Assembly (NCBI GenBank): GCA_044356825.1
Contig: JBIKVM010000018.1
Location: 1 to 25,192, forward strand
Direction: 5' to 3'
Source: JAUREX01 sp044356825
GTDB taxonomy: Bacteria > Pseudomonadota > Alphaproteobacteria > Rhodobacterales > Rhodobacteraceae
Length of the DNA stretch: 25,192 nt
The notes beneath the pieces are model-generated. The model was not told where the DNA came from. It saw only the letters and a program-made list of their open reading frames with translations, and did no database searches. Position 1 is the first letter of the stretch. The number at the start of each line of letters is the position of its first letter. The position numbers and the translations under genes were made by a program. Shown here in pieces: positions 14,277 to 21,431 of this stretch.

Positions 14277-14630
14277 ATGGCCCGCGTCACGGTCGAAGAT
14301 TGCGTTGACAAGGTTCCGAACCGGTTCGAACTGGTCCTGCTTGCCTCGCACCGCGCCCGCGAGATCGCGCGAGGCGCGCCCCTGACGGTCGAGCGCGACA
14401 AGGACAAGAACTCGGTCGTGGCGCTGCGCGAGATCGCCGAAGAGACGCAGGACGCCGAGGCGCTGCGCGAGCGTCTGATCGCCTCGAACCAGACGCAGAT
14501 CGAGGTCGACGAGCCTTCGGAAGATGACATGGCCCGGCTGCTCACTGCCGAGGCCGATCGGCCCGTCGCGGACGACATGTCCGAGGAACGCATGCTGCGC
14601 GCCCTGATGGACGCCCAGCGCCACGCCTGA
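14277..14630 (+). CDS. rpoZ: RNA polymerase omega subunit
   Basis: Omega binds and chaperones the beta-prime subunit and, with it, forms a (p)ppGpp site in many proteobacteria. The 117-residue product begins MARVTVEDCVDKVPNRFELV and continues LASHRAREIARGAPLTV, the core omega signature, followed by KNSVVALREIAE. The acidic C-terminal extension after about residue 80 is typical of alphaproteobacterial omega. The start is supported by Shine-Dalgarno AAGAGG (14265-14270) at six bases. The gene lies directly before rel, the usual pairing in this class; the gap is 25 bases and holds a C6G7 run. Confidence 0.96.
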   Translation: MARVTVEDCVDKVPNRFELVLLASHRAREIARGAPLTVERDKDKNSVVALREIAEETQDAEALRERLIASNQTQIEVDEPSEDDMARLLTAEADRPVADDMSEERMLRALMDAQRHA

Positions 14631-14655
14631 CGGGCCCCCCGGGGGGGCGGGACGG

Positions 14656-16773
14656 ATGATCGACGTCGACGACCTGATCGCCCTCATTCACAATTACAAC
14701 CCGCGCTGCAACGAGGCCCTGATCCGCGGGGCCTATGATTACGGCAACCGGATGCACGAAGGGCAGATGCGCCAGTCGGGCGAGCCCTATTTCACCCACC
14801 CCGTCGCCGTCGCCGCCATCTTGACCGAGATGCGCCTCGACGATGCCACCCTCGCGACCGCGCTGCTGCACGACACGATCGAGGACACCCGCTCGACGCG
14901 CGAGGACATCGCCGCCACTTTCGGCCCCGAGGTCGCAGACCTTGTCGACGGGGTGACGAAACTCACCAACCTCCAGCTTTCCTCGACGCAGGCCAAGCAG
15001 GCCGAGAACTTCCGCAAGCTCTTCTTCGCCATGTCGAAGGATCTGCGCGTCATCCTCGTCAAGCTCGCCGACCGGCTGCACAACATGCGCACGATCCGCT
15101 CGATGAAGCCCGAGAAGCAGGCCCAGAAGGCGCGCGAGACGATGGAGATCTTCGCCCCGCTCGCCGGCCGCATGGGCATGCAGTGGATGCGCGAGGAGCT
15201 CGAGGATCTCGCCTTTCGCGTCCTGAACCCCGAGGCGCGGAACTCGATCCTGCGCCGCTTCATCACGCTTCAGCGCGAGGCGGGGGATGCGGTCTCGAAG
15301 ATCACGGCCGACATCCGCGCCGAGCTTGACCGCGCCGGGATCGAGGCCGATGTCTACGGCCGCGCCAAGAAGCCCTATTCCGTCTGGCGCAAGATGCAGG
15401 AGAAGGATCTCGCCTTTTCGCGGCTGTCGGACATCTACGGCTTTCGCATCATCACGGGCGATGTCGCCGACTGCTACCGCGCGCTCGGCGTCATCCACCA
15501 GCGCTGGAAGGCCGTGCCGGGCCGCTTCAAGGACTACATCAGCCAGCCCAAGACGAACGGCTACCGCTCGATCCACACCACCGTCTCGGGCCGCGACGGC
15601 AAGCGGGTCGAGGTGCAGATTCGCACCCGCCAGATGCACGAGGTCGCCGAGGCGGGCGTGGCCGCGCACTGGTCCTATCGCGACGGCGTGCGCTCGGTGA
15701 ACCCCTTCGCGGTCGATCCCGCGCGCTGGATCGCGCAACTGACCGAACGCTTCGACGAGGGCGACCATGACGAGTTCATGGAGCATGTCCGCCTCGAGAT
15801 GTATCAGGACCAGGTGTTCTGCTTCACCCCCAAGGGCGATGTGGTGCAACTGCCGCGCGGGGCGACCCCGCTCGATTTCGCCTATGCCATCCACACGCGG
15901 ATCGGCAACGCCTGCGTCTCGGCCAAGATCGACGGCATCCGGGTGCCGCTCTGGACGCGGGTGCGCAACGGCCAGTCGGTCGAGATCATCACCGCCGAGG
16001 GCCAGCGCCCGCAGGCAAGCTGGATCGACATCGTCGCCACCGGCCGCGCCAAGGCCGCGATCCGGCGCAGCCTGCGCGAGGAGGATCGCGGCCGCTTCGT
16101 CAAGCTCGGGCGCGAACTCGCGCGCGTGACCTTTGAGCGCTACGGCAAGAAATCGACCGACAAGGCGCTGCGGACCGCCGCCCGCACCCTCGGCCTGCCG
16201 GATGAGACCGAGCTTCTGGCCCGCATCGGATCGGCCGAGATCCCCGCCAACCGGGTGGTCGAACTCCTCTATCCCGCGCTGCCGGCGCTCGATGCGCAGA
16301 TCGTGCCGGCCGCGCGGCCGGTCGCGGGTCTGCCCGATGACCAGAGCTTCATGCGCGCGCCCTGCTGCCAGCCCGTTCCGGGCGAGCGGATCGTCGGTAT
16401 CACCTATCGCGGCAAGGGCGTGGTCGCGCATGCGATGGATTGCCCCGTTCTGGCCGATTTCCAGGACGCCCCCGAACGCTGGATCGACCTGCGCTGGCAT
16501 GCTGGCCAGCACGCCCCGGTCCACACCGTCACGCTTCAGGTTACCATCGCGAATGCGGCGGGCGTGCTCGGGCGGGTTTGCTCGGTCGTGGGCGATCTGC
16601 GCACGAACATCTCGGATCTTCACTTTCTCGACAAGAAGCCCGACTATTATCGGATTGCGATAGATGTTGATCTGCGCGATGCAGAACATCTGCACACCAT
16701 CCTGACGGCGCTTGACGCCGAAACCGACGTGGCGGGGGTCGCCCGCCTGCGCGATCCCGCGCGCAAACCCTGA
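14656..16773 (+). CDS. rel: Bifunctional (p)ppGpp synthetase/hydrolase (Rel/SpoT family)
   Basis: This protein makes and degrades the alarmone (p)ppGpp and sets the stringent response. The 705-residue product has the full long-RSH layout. The HD hydrolase domain has His48, His72-Asp73 and Asp139. The synthetase domain has the KKPYSVWRKM loop (about 238-247), LSDIYGFRII (Asp259), the GRFKDYI motif, NGYRSIH (Tyr303) and VEVQIRT (Glu319). The TGS domain lies at about 386-446, the zinc-finger-like segment has APCCQPVPGERI and MDCPV, and a C-terminal ACT domain begins at about 630. The RFKD motif is the form found in bifunctional enzymes rather than in synthetase-only RelA. All hydrolase residues are intact, so both activities are expected. 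ATG 14656 follows a G-rich stretch acting as Shine-Dalgarno. Confidence 0.96.
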   Translation: MIDVDDLIALIHNYNPRCNEALIRGAYDYGNRMHEGQMRQSGEPYFTHPVAVAAILTEMRLDDATLATALLHDTIEDTRSTREDIAATFGPEVADLVDGVTKLTNLQLSSTQAKQAENFRKLFFAMSKDLRVILVKLADRLHNMRTIRSMKPEKQAQKARETMEIFAPLAGRMGMQWMREELEDLAFRVLNPEARNSILRRFITLQREAGDAVSKITADIRAELDRAGIEADVYGRAKKPYSVWRKMQEKDLAFSRLSDIYGFRIITGDVADCYRALGVIHQRWKAVPGRFKDYISQPKTNGYRSIHTTVSGRDGKRVEVQIRTRQMHEVAEAGVAAHWSYRDGVRSVNPFAVDPARWIAQLTERFDEGDHDEFMEHVRLEMYQDQVFCFTPKGDVVQLPRGATPLDFAYAIHTRIGNACVSAKIDGIRVPLWTRVRNGQSVEIITAEGQRPQASWIDIVATGRAKAAIRRSLREEDRGRFVKLGRELARVTFERYGKKSTDKALRTAARTLGLPDETELLARIGSAEIPANRVVELLYPALPALDAQIVPAARPVAGLPDDQSFMRAPCCQPVPGERIVGITYRGKGVVAHAMDCPVLADFQDAPERWIDLRWHAGQHAPVHTVTLQVTIANAAGVLGRVCSVVGDLRTNISDLHFLDKKPDYYRIAIDVDLRDAEHLHTILTALDAETDVAGVARLRDPARKP

Positions 16774-16783
16774 AGGTCCGAAG

Positions 16784-17437
16784 ATGGTCTTCAAGCGGCG
16801 CACCCCGAAAGGCTGGCTGCAGGTGCTGTCGGAGATGGTCTGGCCCCGCGGCGGCTGGGGCCGGGCGACAAGCTATGTCATGCACCGCCTGCGCCGCCTG
16901 CCCGACCCGCCACACCGCATCGCGCGCGGCACCTTCGCGGGCCTCCTGATCGGAACGTTGCCCCTGCCCGGGGCGCAGATCGCGGGGGCGTTGCTTCTTG
17001 CGTGGGTGATGCGCGGAAACTTCATTGCGGCCGTGCTCGGCACCTTCATCTCGAACCCTGTCACGACACCGCTGATTGCCGTGATCTCGATGGCGCTCGG
17101 GCACTGGATGCTCGGGATCGAGCGTCCCCTCAGCGCACCCGCGATCATGGATGCCTTCGCGCAGGCGGGGGGCGAGATCTGGGACAACCTGCGCGCGCTC
17201 GTCGGCCTTGGAGAGTTCCACTGGACGGCGCTCGAGGTTTTCTTCCACGACATCTACTGGCCCTATTTCGTCGGCTCGATCGGGCCGGGGATCCTGATCG
17301 GACTGGCGGGGTATTACCTGAGCCTGCCGATCGTGCGCGCCTATCAGGGCCTGCGCGCCAAGCGCTTGCGCGAACGCATCGCACGTCGCCTCTCGCGCAG
17401 TGGCGGAGGCACTGGCAGCGGGCCGGAAAAACCCTAG
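16784..17437 (+). CDS. DUF2062 family membrane protein
   Basis: The 217-residue product has a basic N-terminus (FKRRTPKGW) and hydrophobic segments around residues 55-75, 85-115 and 165-185. The DUF2062-like core reads IARGTFAGLLIGTLPLPGAQ followed by FIAAVLGTFISNPVTTPL. The C-terminus is basic (KRLRERIARRLSR). The family is of unknown function and is common in proteobacteria. The ATG at 16784 is ten bases after the rel stop and fits the conserved N-terminus; 24 extra codons upstream overlap the end of rel in another frame. It sits between rel and pdxJ and is probably co-transcribed with them. Confidence 0.85.
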   Translation: MVFKRRTPKGWLQVLSEMVWPRGGWGRATSYVMHRLRRLPDPPHRIARGTFAGLLIGTLPLPGAQIAGALLLAWVMRGNFIAAVLGTFISNPVTTPLIAVISMALGHWMLGIERPLSAPAIMDAFAQAGGEIWDNLRALVGLGEFHWTALEVFFHDIYWPYFVGSIGPGILIGLAGYYLSLPIVRAYQGLRAKRLRERIARRLSRSGGGTGSGPEKP

Positions 17438-17463
17438 AACGCCGTCATCCGCCGGAGGAGCCG

Positions 17464-18231
17464 ATGCCCCGACCCTTGCCCACGACACCGCTGCGCCTTG
17501 GCGTCAACATCGACCACGTCGCGACCATCCGCAATGCCCGCGGCGGCGCCCTGCCCGACCCCGTGCGCGCGGCCCTGCTGGCCGAGGCCGCAGGTGCCGA
17601 CGGCATCACCGCACACCTGCGCGAGGATCGCCGCCATATCCGCGACGACGACATCGCCCGCCTGATGGCCGAGCTGCGCGCGCCGCTCAACTTCGAGATG
17701 GCGGCGACGGCCGAGATGCAGGCCATCGCCCTGCGCCACCGCCCGCACGCCGTCTGCATCGTCCCCGAACGGCGCGAGGAGAGGACGACCGAAGGGGGCC
17801 TCGAGGTCGCGGGCGACGCCGCGCGGCTCGCCGACTTCATCGCGCCCCTGCGCGCGGCGGGCTGCCGCGTCTCGCTCTTCATCGGCCACGCGCCCGCCCA
17901 GATCGAGGCCGCCGCCCGCATCGGCGCGGCGGTGGTCGAACTGCACACCGGCCATTATTGCGACCTCTTGGCCGAAGGCCGCGCGGCCGAGGCCGCCGCC
18001 GAGGCCGAGGCGCTGGCCCGCGGCGCGCATCTTGCGCATGAGGCGGGGCTCGAGGTGCACGCGGGGCATGGGCTGAGCTTCGACAACGTCGGCCCCATCG
18101 CGGCGCTGCCCGAGGTGGTCGAACTCAACATCGGGCACTTCCTCATCGGCGAGGCGGTCTTTGTCGGCCTTCCCGCAGCAATCGCCGCGATGCGCGCGCG
18201 CATGACGGCCGCGCGCCGCCCCGCCGCCTGA
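17464..18231 (+). CDS. pdxJ: Pyridoxine 5'-phosphate synthase
   Basis: PdxJ condenses 1-deoxyxylulose 5-phosphate with 3-amino-1-hydroxyacetone 1-phosphate to pyridoxine 5'-phosphate in the DXP-dependent vitamin B6 route. The 255-residue TIM barrel aligns well by eye with the E. coli enzyme: GVNIDHVATIRNARGG, HLREDRRHIRDDD (His51), NFEMAATAEM (Glu78), TTEGGLEVAG, ELHTGHY (Glu159) and HAGHGLSFDNVG. The start ATG 17464 has a strong Shine-Dalgarno GGAGGAG (17454-17460). The stop is six bases before acpS. The pdxJ-acpS pairing is conserved widely in proteobacteria. Confidence 0.97.
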   Translation: MPRPLPTTPLRLGVNIDHVATIRNARGGALPDPVRAALLAEAAGADGITAHLREDRRHIRDDDIARLMAELRAPLNFEMAATAEMQAIALRHRPHAVCIVPERREERTTEGGLEVAGDAARLADFIAPLRAAGCRVSLFIGHAPAQIEAAARIGAAVVELHTGHYCDLLAEGRAAEAAAEAEALARGAHLAHEAGLEVHAGHGLSFDNVGPIAALPEVVELNIGHFLIGEAVFVGLPAAIAAMRARMTAARRPAA

Positions 18232-18237
18232 GGCGCC

Positions 18238-18642
18238 ATGATCCTCGGCATCGGCACCGACCTTGCCAACATCGAGCGGATCGAGGGCACGCTCGCCCGC
18301 TTCGGCGAGCGTTTCCTCGCCCGCGTCTTCACCCCCGAGGAACGGCGCAAGGCCGAGGCGCGCGCCGACCGCGCCGGCACCTATGCCAAGCGCTGGGCCG
18401 CCAAGGAGGCATGCTCCAAGGCGCTCGGCACCGGTCTGCGGATGGGGATCGCCTGGCGCGACATGGGGGTGGCGAACCTGCCGACCGGCCAGCCGGTGAT
18501 GCACCTGACCGGCTGGGCCGCGCGCCGCCTCGCGGCCCTGACGCCGCCGGGCCACGAGGCGGTCGTGCATGTCTCGCTCACCGACGATCACCCGTGGGCG
18601 CAGGCCTTCGTCGTGATCGAGGCGCGCCCGGCGCGCGCTTGA
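18238..18642 (+). CDS. acpS: Holo-[acyl-carrier-protein] synthase
   Basis: AcpS transfers 4'-phosphopantetheine from CoA to the serine of apo-ACP, activating it for fatty-acid synthesis. The 134-residue product has the standard motifs: MILGIGTDLANIERIE with magnesium-binding Asp8, and KRWAAKEACSKALGTG with Glu57, plus the terminal HVSLTDDHPWAQAFVVIE. GAGG (18230-18233) overlaps the pdxJ stop and serves as Shine-Dalgarno. Length and motif positions match the E. coli enzyme to within one residue. It is co-directional with pdxJ and lepB. Confidence 0.97.
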   Translation: MILGIGTDLANIERIEGTLARFGERFLARVFTPEERRKAEARADRAGTYAKRWAAKEACSKALGTGLRMGIAWRDMGVANLPTGQPVMHLTGWAARRLAALTPPGHEAVVHVSLTDDHPWAQAFVVIEARPARA

Positions 18643-18667
18643 CAGCCATCGCGGGCGCGCGCACAAG
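18639..18667 (+). promoter_or_regulatory. Candidate promoter for lepB-rnc-era
   Basis: A perfect -35 hexamer TTGACA (18639-18644) straddles the acpS stop codon. At 17 bases lies CACAAG (18662-18667), a weak -10 with three of six matches. Transcription would begin near 18674, about 23 bases before lepB. A strong -35 with a weak -10 is common in Rhodobacterales. The -10 lies within the loop of the hairpin at 18652-18674. Confidence 0.4.
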
Positions 18668-18674
18668 GCGCCCG
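18652..18674 (+). terminator. Hairpin between acpS and lepB
   Basis: CGGGCGC (18652-18658) pairs exactly with GCGCCCG (18668-18674) around a nine-base loop. It lies ten bases after the acpS stop. There is no T-tract, so it may be a weak terminator, an mRNA processing site, or chance in GC-rich DNA. Confidence 0.35.
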
Positions 18675-18696
18675 TCACAAGGGGGCGGCAGGCAGC

Positions 18697-19485
18697 ATGA
18701 GCACGGACGCAAAACCCTCGGGCGGGCTGGTCGAGACGATCAAGACCATCGTCTATGCGATGCTGATCGCGGGCGTGTTCCGCACCCTCTTCTTCCAGCC
18801 CTTCTGGATCCCCTCGGGTTCGATGAAGGACACGCTGCTGATCGGCGATTTCCTCTTCGTCAACAAGATGGCCTATGGCTATTCGCAGCACTCCTGCCCC
18901 TTCTCGCTCTGCCCCTTCTCGGGGCGGATCTTCTTCTCGGAGCCCGAGCGGGGGGATGTCGTGGTGTTCCGCCACCCGGTGAACGGGTCGGACTTCATCA
19001 AGCGGCTGATCGGCCTGCCGGGTGACAGGGTGCAATTCGTCAACGGCCAGATCATCCTCAACGGCAGCCCGCTGCCGCTTGAACCTGCCGGAACCTACGC
19101 CGAGGTCTTCGCCCCGCAGGGGCCCATGGGCCACATGCCCCGCTGCGAGAATGCTCCCGTCGCACAAGGGGGCGAGTGCACCAAGTCGCGCTTTACCGAG
19201 ATCCTGCCCGACGGTCGGAGCCACTCGGTCCTCAACATCGAGGACAACGGCTTTGGCGACAACACACCCGAATTCGTCGTACCCGAGGGGAACTACTTCT
19301 TCGTCGGCGACAACCGCGACAACAGCCAGGACAGCCGCTATGCCCGCGCCACCGGTGGTGTGGGCTTCGTCCCGGCCGAGAACCTGATCGGCCGGGCCGA
19401 CCGGATCATGTTCTCGTCAGCCGGATCCTCGATGCTCTACTTCTGGACCTGGCGGTCGGATCGCTTCTTCGTGGCGGTCAAGTGA
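18697..19485 (+). CDS. lepB: Signal peptidase I
   Basis: LepB removes signal peptides from proteins exported by Sec and Tat. The 262-residue product has one N-terminal membrane helix (about 15-33) followed by box B IPSGSMKDTL with nucleophile Ser42. The general-base motif DFIKRLIGLPGD carries Lys102, and box E GDNRDNSQDSR is near the C-terminus. Compared with short signal peptidases it has an insertion (about 130-190) and four cysteines in the exported part: Cys67 and Cys72 (SCPFSLCPF), and Cys150 and Cys161. Its stop overlaps the rnc GTG as GTGA. The lepB-rnc-era order is classical. A G-rich stretch precedes the ATG as Shine-Dalgarno. Confidence 0.96.
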   Translation: MSTDAKPSGGLVETIKTIVYAMLIAGVFRTLFFQPFWIPSGSMKDTLLIGDFLFVNKMAYGYSQHSCPFSLCPFSGRIFFSEPERGDVVVFRHPVNGSDFIKRLIGLPGDRVQFVNGQIILNGSPLPLEPAGTYAEVFAPQGPMGHMPRCENAPVAQGGECTKSRFTEILPDGRSHSVLNIEDNGFGDNTPEFVVPEGNYFFVGDNRDNSQDSRYARATGGVGFVPAENLIGRADRIMFSSAGSSMLYFWTWRSDRFFVAVK

Positions 19486-20171
19486 AGCCTGCGCGCGACA
19501 TCGCCGCCTTTGCCCGGCGCATCGGGCACGACTTCGCCGACGCGCAGATCCTGATCGAGGCGCTGACCCATGCCTCGATCGTCTCGCCCACGCGCCCCGA
19601 CAACCAGCGGCTCGAGTTTCTGGGCGACCGCGTGCTTGGCCTCGCCATCGCCGAGGCGCTGCTCGCCACCGACCCCGCCGCGCGCGAGGGCGACCTTGCG
19701 CCGCGTTTCAACGCGCTCGTGCGGCGCGAGACCTGCGCCGAGATCGCGCGCGAGATCGGGCTGGGCGAGGCACTGCGCCTCGGGCGCTCCGAGATGATCA
19801 CGGGCGGGCGGCGCAAGGAGGCGCTGCTTGCAGACGCGCTCGAGGCGGTGATCGCGGCGGTCTATGTCGATGCGGGCTTCGATGCGGCGCGCGACCTCGT
19901 GCGCAGGCTCTGGGGCGGGCGGATCGCGGCGGTGGCGGGCGATGACGCGCGCGATGCCAAATCGACCCTGCAGGCCTGGGCGCAGGCGCGCGGCCTGCCC
20001 CCGCCCGACTATGCCGAGACGGGCCGCGAGGGGCCGCCCCACGAGCCCGTCTTCACGATCGAGGTGCGGCTCGCCGACGGAACCCGCGAAACCGCCGCCG
20101 GCCGGACCAAGCGGCAGGCCGAACAGGATGCCGCGCAGCGCCTGCTTGCCCGGATCGGAGCCGAAAGATGA
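19482..20171 (+). CDS. rnc: Ribonuclease III
   Basis: RNase III cuts double-stranded RNA, including rRNA precursors and structured mRNAs. The 229-residue product has the signature QRLEFLGDRVLGL with Glu45 and Asp49. A second acidic pair lies in LLADALEAVIAAVYVD (Asp118, Glu121), and a C-terminal double-stranded RNA-binding domain (about 155-225) ends in TKRQAEQDAAQRLL. The start is GTG 19482, overlapping the lepB stop; the open frame further upstream is a shadow within lepB. The stop overlaps era as ATGA. Only a weak Shine-Dalgarno precedes the GTG, so translation likely depends on coupling to lepB. RNase III often cleaves its own operon leader; I did not identify such a site. Confidence 0.96.
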   Translation: MKPARDIAAFARRIGHDFADAQILIEALTHASIVSPTRPDNQRLEFLGDRVLGLAIAEALLATDPAAREGDLAPRFNALVRRETCAEIAREIGLGEALRLGRSEMITGGRRKEALLADALEAVIAAVYVDAGFDAARDLVRRLWGGRIAAVAGDDARDAKSTLQAWAQARGLPPPDYAETGREGPPHEPVFTIEVRLADGTRETAAGRTKRQAEQDAAQRLLARIGAER

Positions 20172-21085
20172 CCGACGCCCCCACCCGCGCGGGTTTCGCC
20201 GCCCTGATCGGTGAGCCGAACGCGGGCAAATCCACCCTCCTCAACCGCATGGTGGGGGCCAAGGTCTCGATCGTCACGCACAAGGTGCAGACGACGCGGG
20301 CGCGCATCCGCGGCATCGCCATGGCCGGCCCGGCGCAGATCGTCTTTGTCGACACGCCCGGCCTCTTTCGCCCGCGGCGGCGGCTCGACCGCGCGATGGT
20401 CGCGGCCGCCTGGGGCGGGGCGGCGGATGCCGATGCGGTCGTGCTCCTGATCGAGGCGCACCGCGGCCTGACCGAGGGGGTGGGCGCGATCATCAACGAC
20501 CTTGCCGCGAAACTGCCGCGCCGCGTACCGGTCGCACTTGCCATCAACAAGATCGACCGCGTGAAGGCCGAGGCGCTGCTGCCCCTGGCCGAGCGGATGA
20601 ACGCGGCCTATCCCTTCGCCGCGACCTTCATGATCTCGGCCGAGCGCGGCCACGGCATCGAGGCGCTGCGCGAATGGATCGCCGAGCGGATGCCCGAGGG
20701 GCCCTGGCTCTATCCCGAGGACCAGATCGCCGACCTGCCGCTCCGGATGCTCGCGGCCGAGACGACGCGCGAGAAGCTGACGCTGCGGCTGCATCAGGAA
20801 CTGCCCTATGAGCTCACCGTCGAGACCGAAGGCTGGGAGGAACGCCCCGACGGATCGGTGCGGATCGATCAGGTGATCTATGTCGCCCGCGACGGCCACA
20901 AGGGCATCGTGCTCGGGGCGGGCGGGAGCACGATCAAGCCCGTCTCGATGGCCGCGCGCGCCGAGATCGCCGAGTTCATCGGCCGCCCGGTGCACCTCTT
21001 CCTGCAGGTCAAGGTCCGCCCCGGCTGGCTCGACGAAGCCGAACGCTTCCGCGAGATGGGGCTCGAGTTCCGCGATGGCGACTAG
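20168..21085 (+). CDS. era: GTPase Era
   Basis: Era is a GTPase that binds the 3' end of 16S rRNA and helps assemble the 30S subunit. The 305-residue product has G1 GEPNAGKST (15-23), the switch region with VQTTRARIRG, G3 DTPG (62-65), G4 NKID (127-130) and G5 around ISAERGHG. A C-terminal KH domain has YVARDGHKGIVLGAGGSTIK. ATG 20168 overlaps the rnc stop as ATGA, with GGAG (20157-20160) upstream. In the G1 loop the first residues read GEPNAGKS, the normal Era variant of the P-loop. The next gene starts nine bases after the stop. Confidence 0.97.
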   Translation: MTDAPTRAGFAALIGEPNAGKSTLLNRMVGAKVSIVTHKVQTTRARIRGIAMAGPAQIVFVDTPGLFRPRRRLDRAMVAAAWGGAADADAVVLLIEAHRGLTEGVGAIINDLAAKLPRRVPVALAINKIDRVKAEALLPLAERMNAAYPFAATFMISAERGHGIEALREWIAERMPEGPWLYPEDQIADLPLRMLAAETTREKLTLRLHQELPYELTVETEGWEERPDGSVRIDQVIYVARDGHKGIVLGAGGSTIKPVSMAARAEIAEFIGRPVHLFLQVKVRPGWLDEAERFREMGLEFRDGD

Positions 21086-21094
21086 GGCCGCCTG

Positions 21095-21427
21095 ATGGTC
21101 CGCCTTGCCTCGGGGCTGTGGGTTTCGGCCTATCTCGCGCGGCTCGGGCAGGCGGCTATTCCGGCCTATGTCACGGCGCGCGGGGATCCGACAGCGGGCG
21201 CCGTGATCGTGCGGCTCGCAACCCTCGACGGGCGGGCGCGGGCGGTGCAGCGCACGACCGACCCCGCCAGCGGGGCGCGGCGCTGGACGGTGCTGGCCGA
21301 AGGGTCCGAGGCCGAGGTCGATGCGGTGCTGGCGCGCGCGCGCGGCCGCGACCCGGACCTGTGGGTGATCGAGATCGAGGATCGCGCCGGGCGCACGCTG
21401 CTTGACGATCCGGGGCTCGAGGGTTGA
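21095..21427 (+). CDS. DUF1491 family protein
   Basis: The 110-residue product is soluble, with no signal peptide or membrane segment. It matches the remembered pattern of the alphaproteobacterial DUF1491 family: an N-terminal WVSAYLARL helix, IPAYVTARGDPTAGAVIV, LDGRARAVQRTTD and the C-terminal DPDLWVIEIEDRAGRTLLD. Function is unknown. It follows era by nine bases with AGGG (21084-21087) as Shine-Dalgarno, so it is the last gene of this plus-strand run. It converges on pheT with four bases between the stops. Confidence 0.85.
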   Translation: MVRLASGLWVSAYLARLGQAAIPAYVTARGDPTAGAVIVRLATLDGRARAVQRTTDPASGARRWTVLAEGSEAEVDAVLARARGRDPDLWVIEIEDRAGRTLLDDPGLEG

Positions 21428-21431
21428 TCCC

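Noticed and set aside
14542..16803. A 753-codon open frame antisense to rel
   Set aside because: No recognisable domain and composition typical of shadow frames; rel on the other strand has all RSH motifs.
17434..19224. A 596-codon open frame antisense to pdxJ, acpS and part of lepB
   Set aside because: It spans three conserved genes and their boundaries and has no motif. It is explained by GC-rich codon structure.
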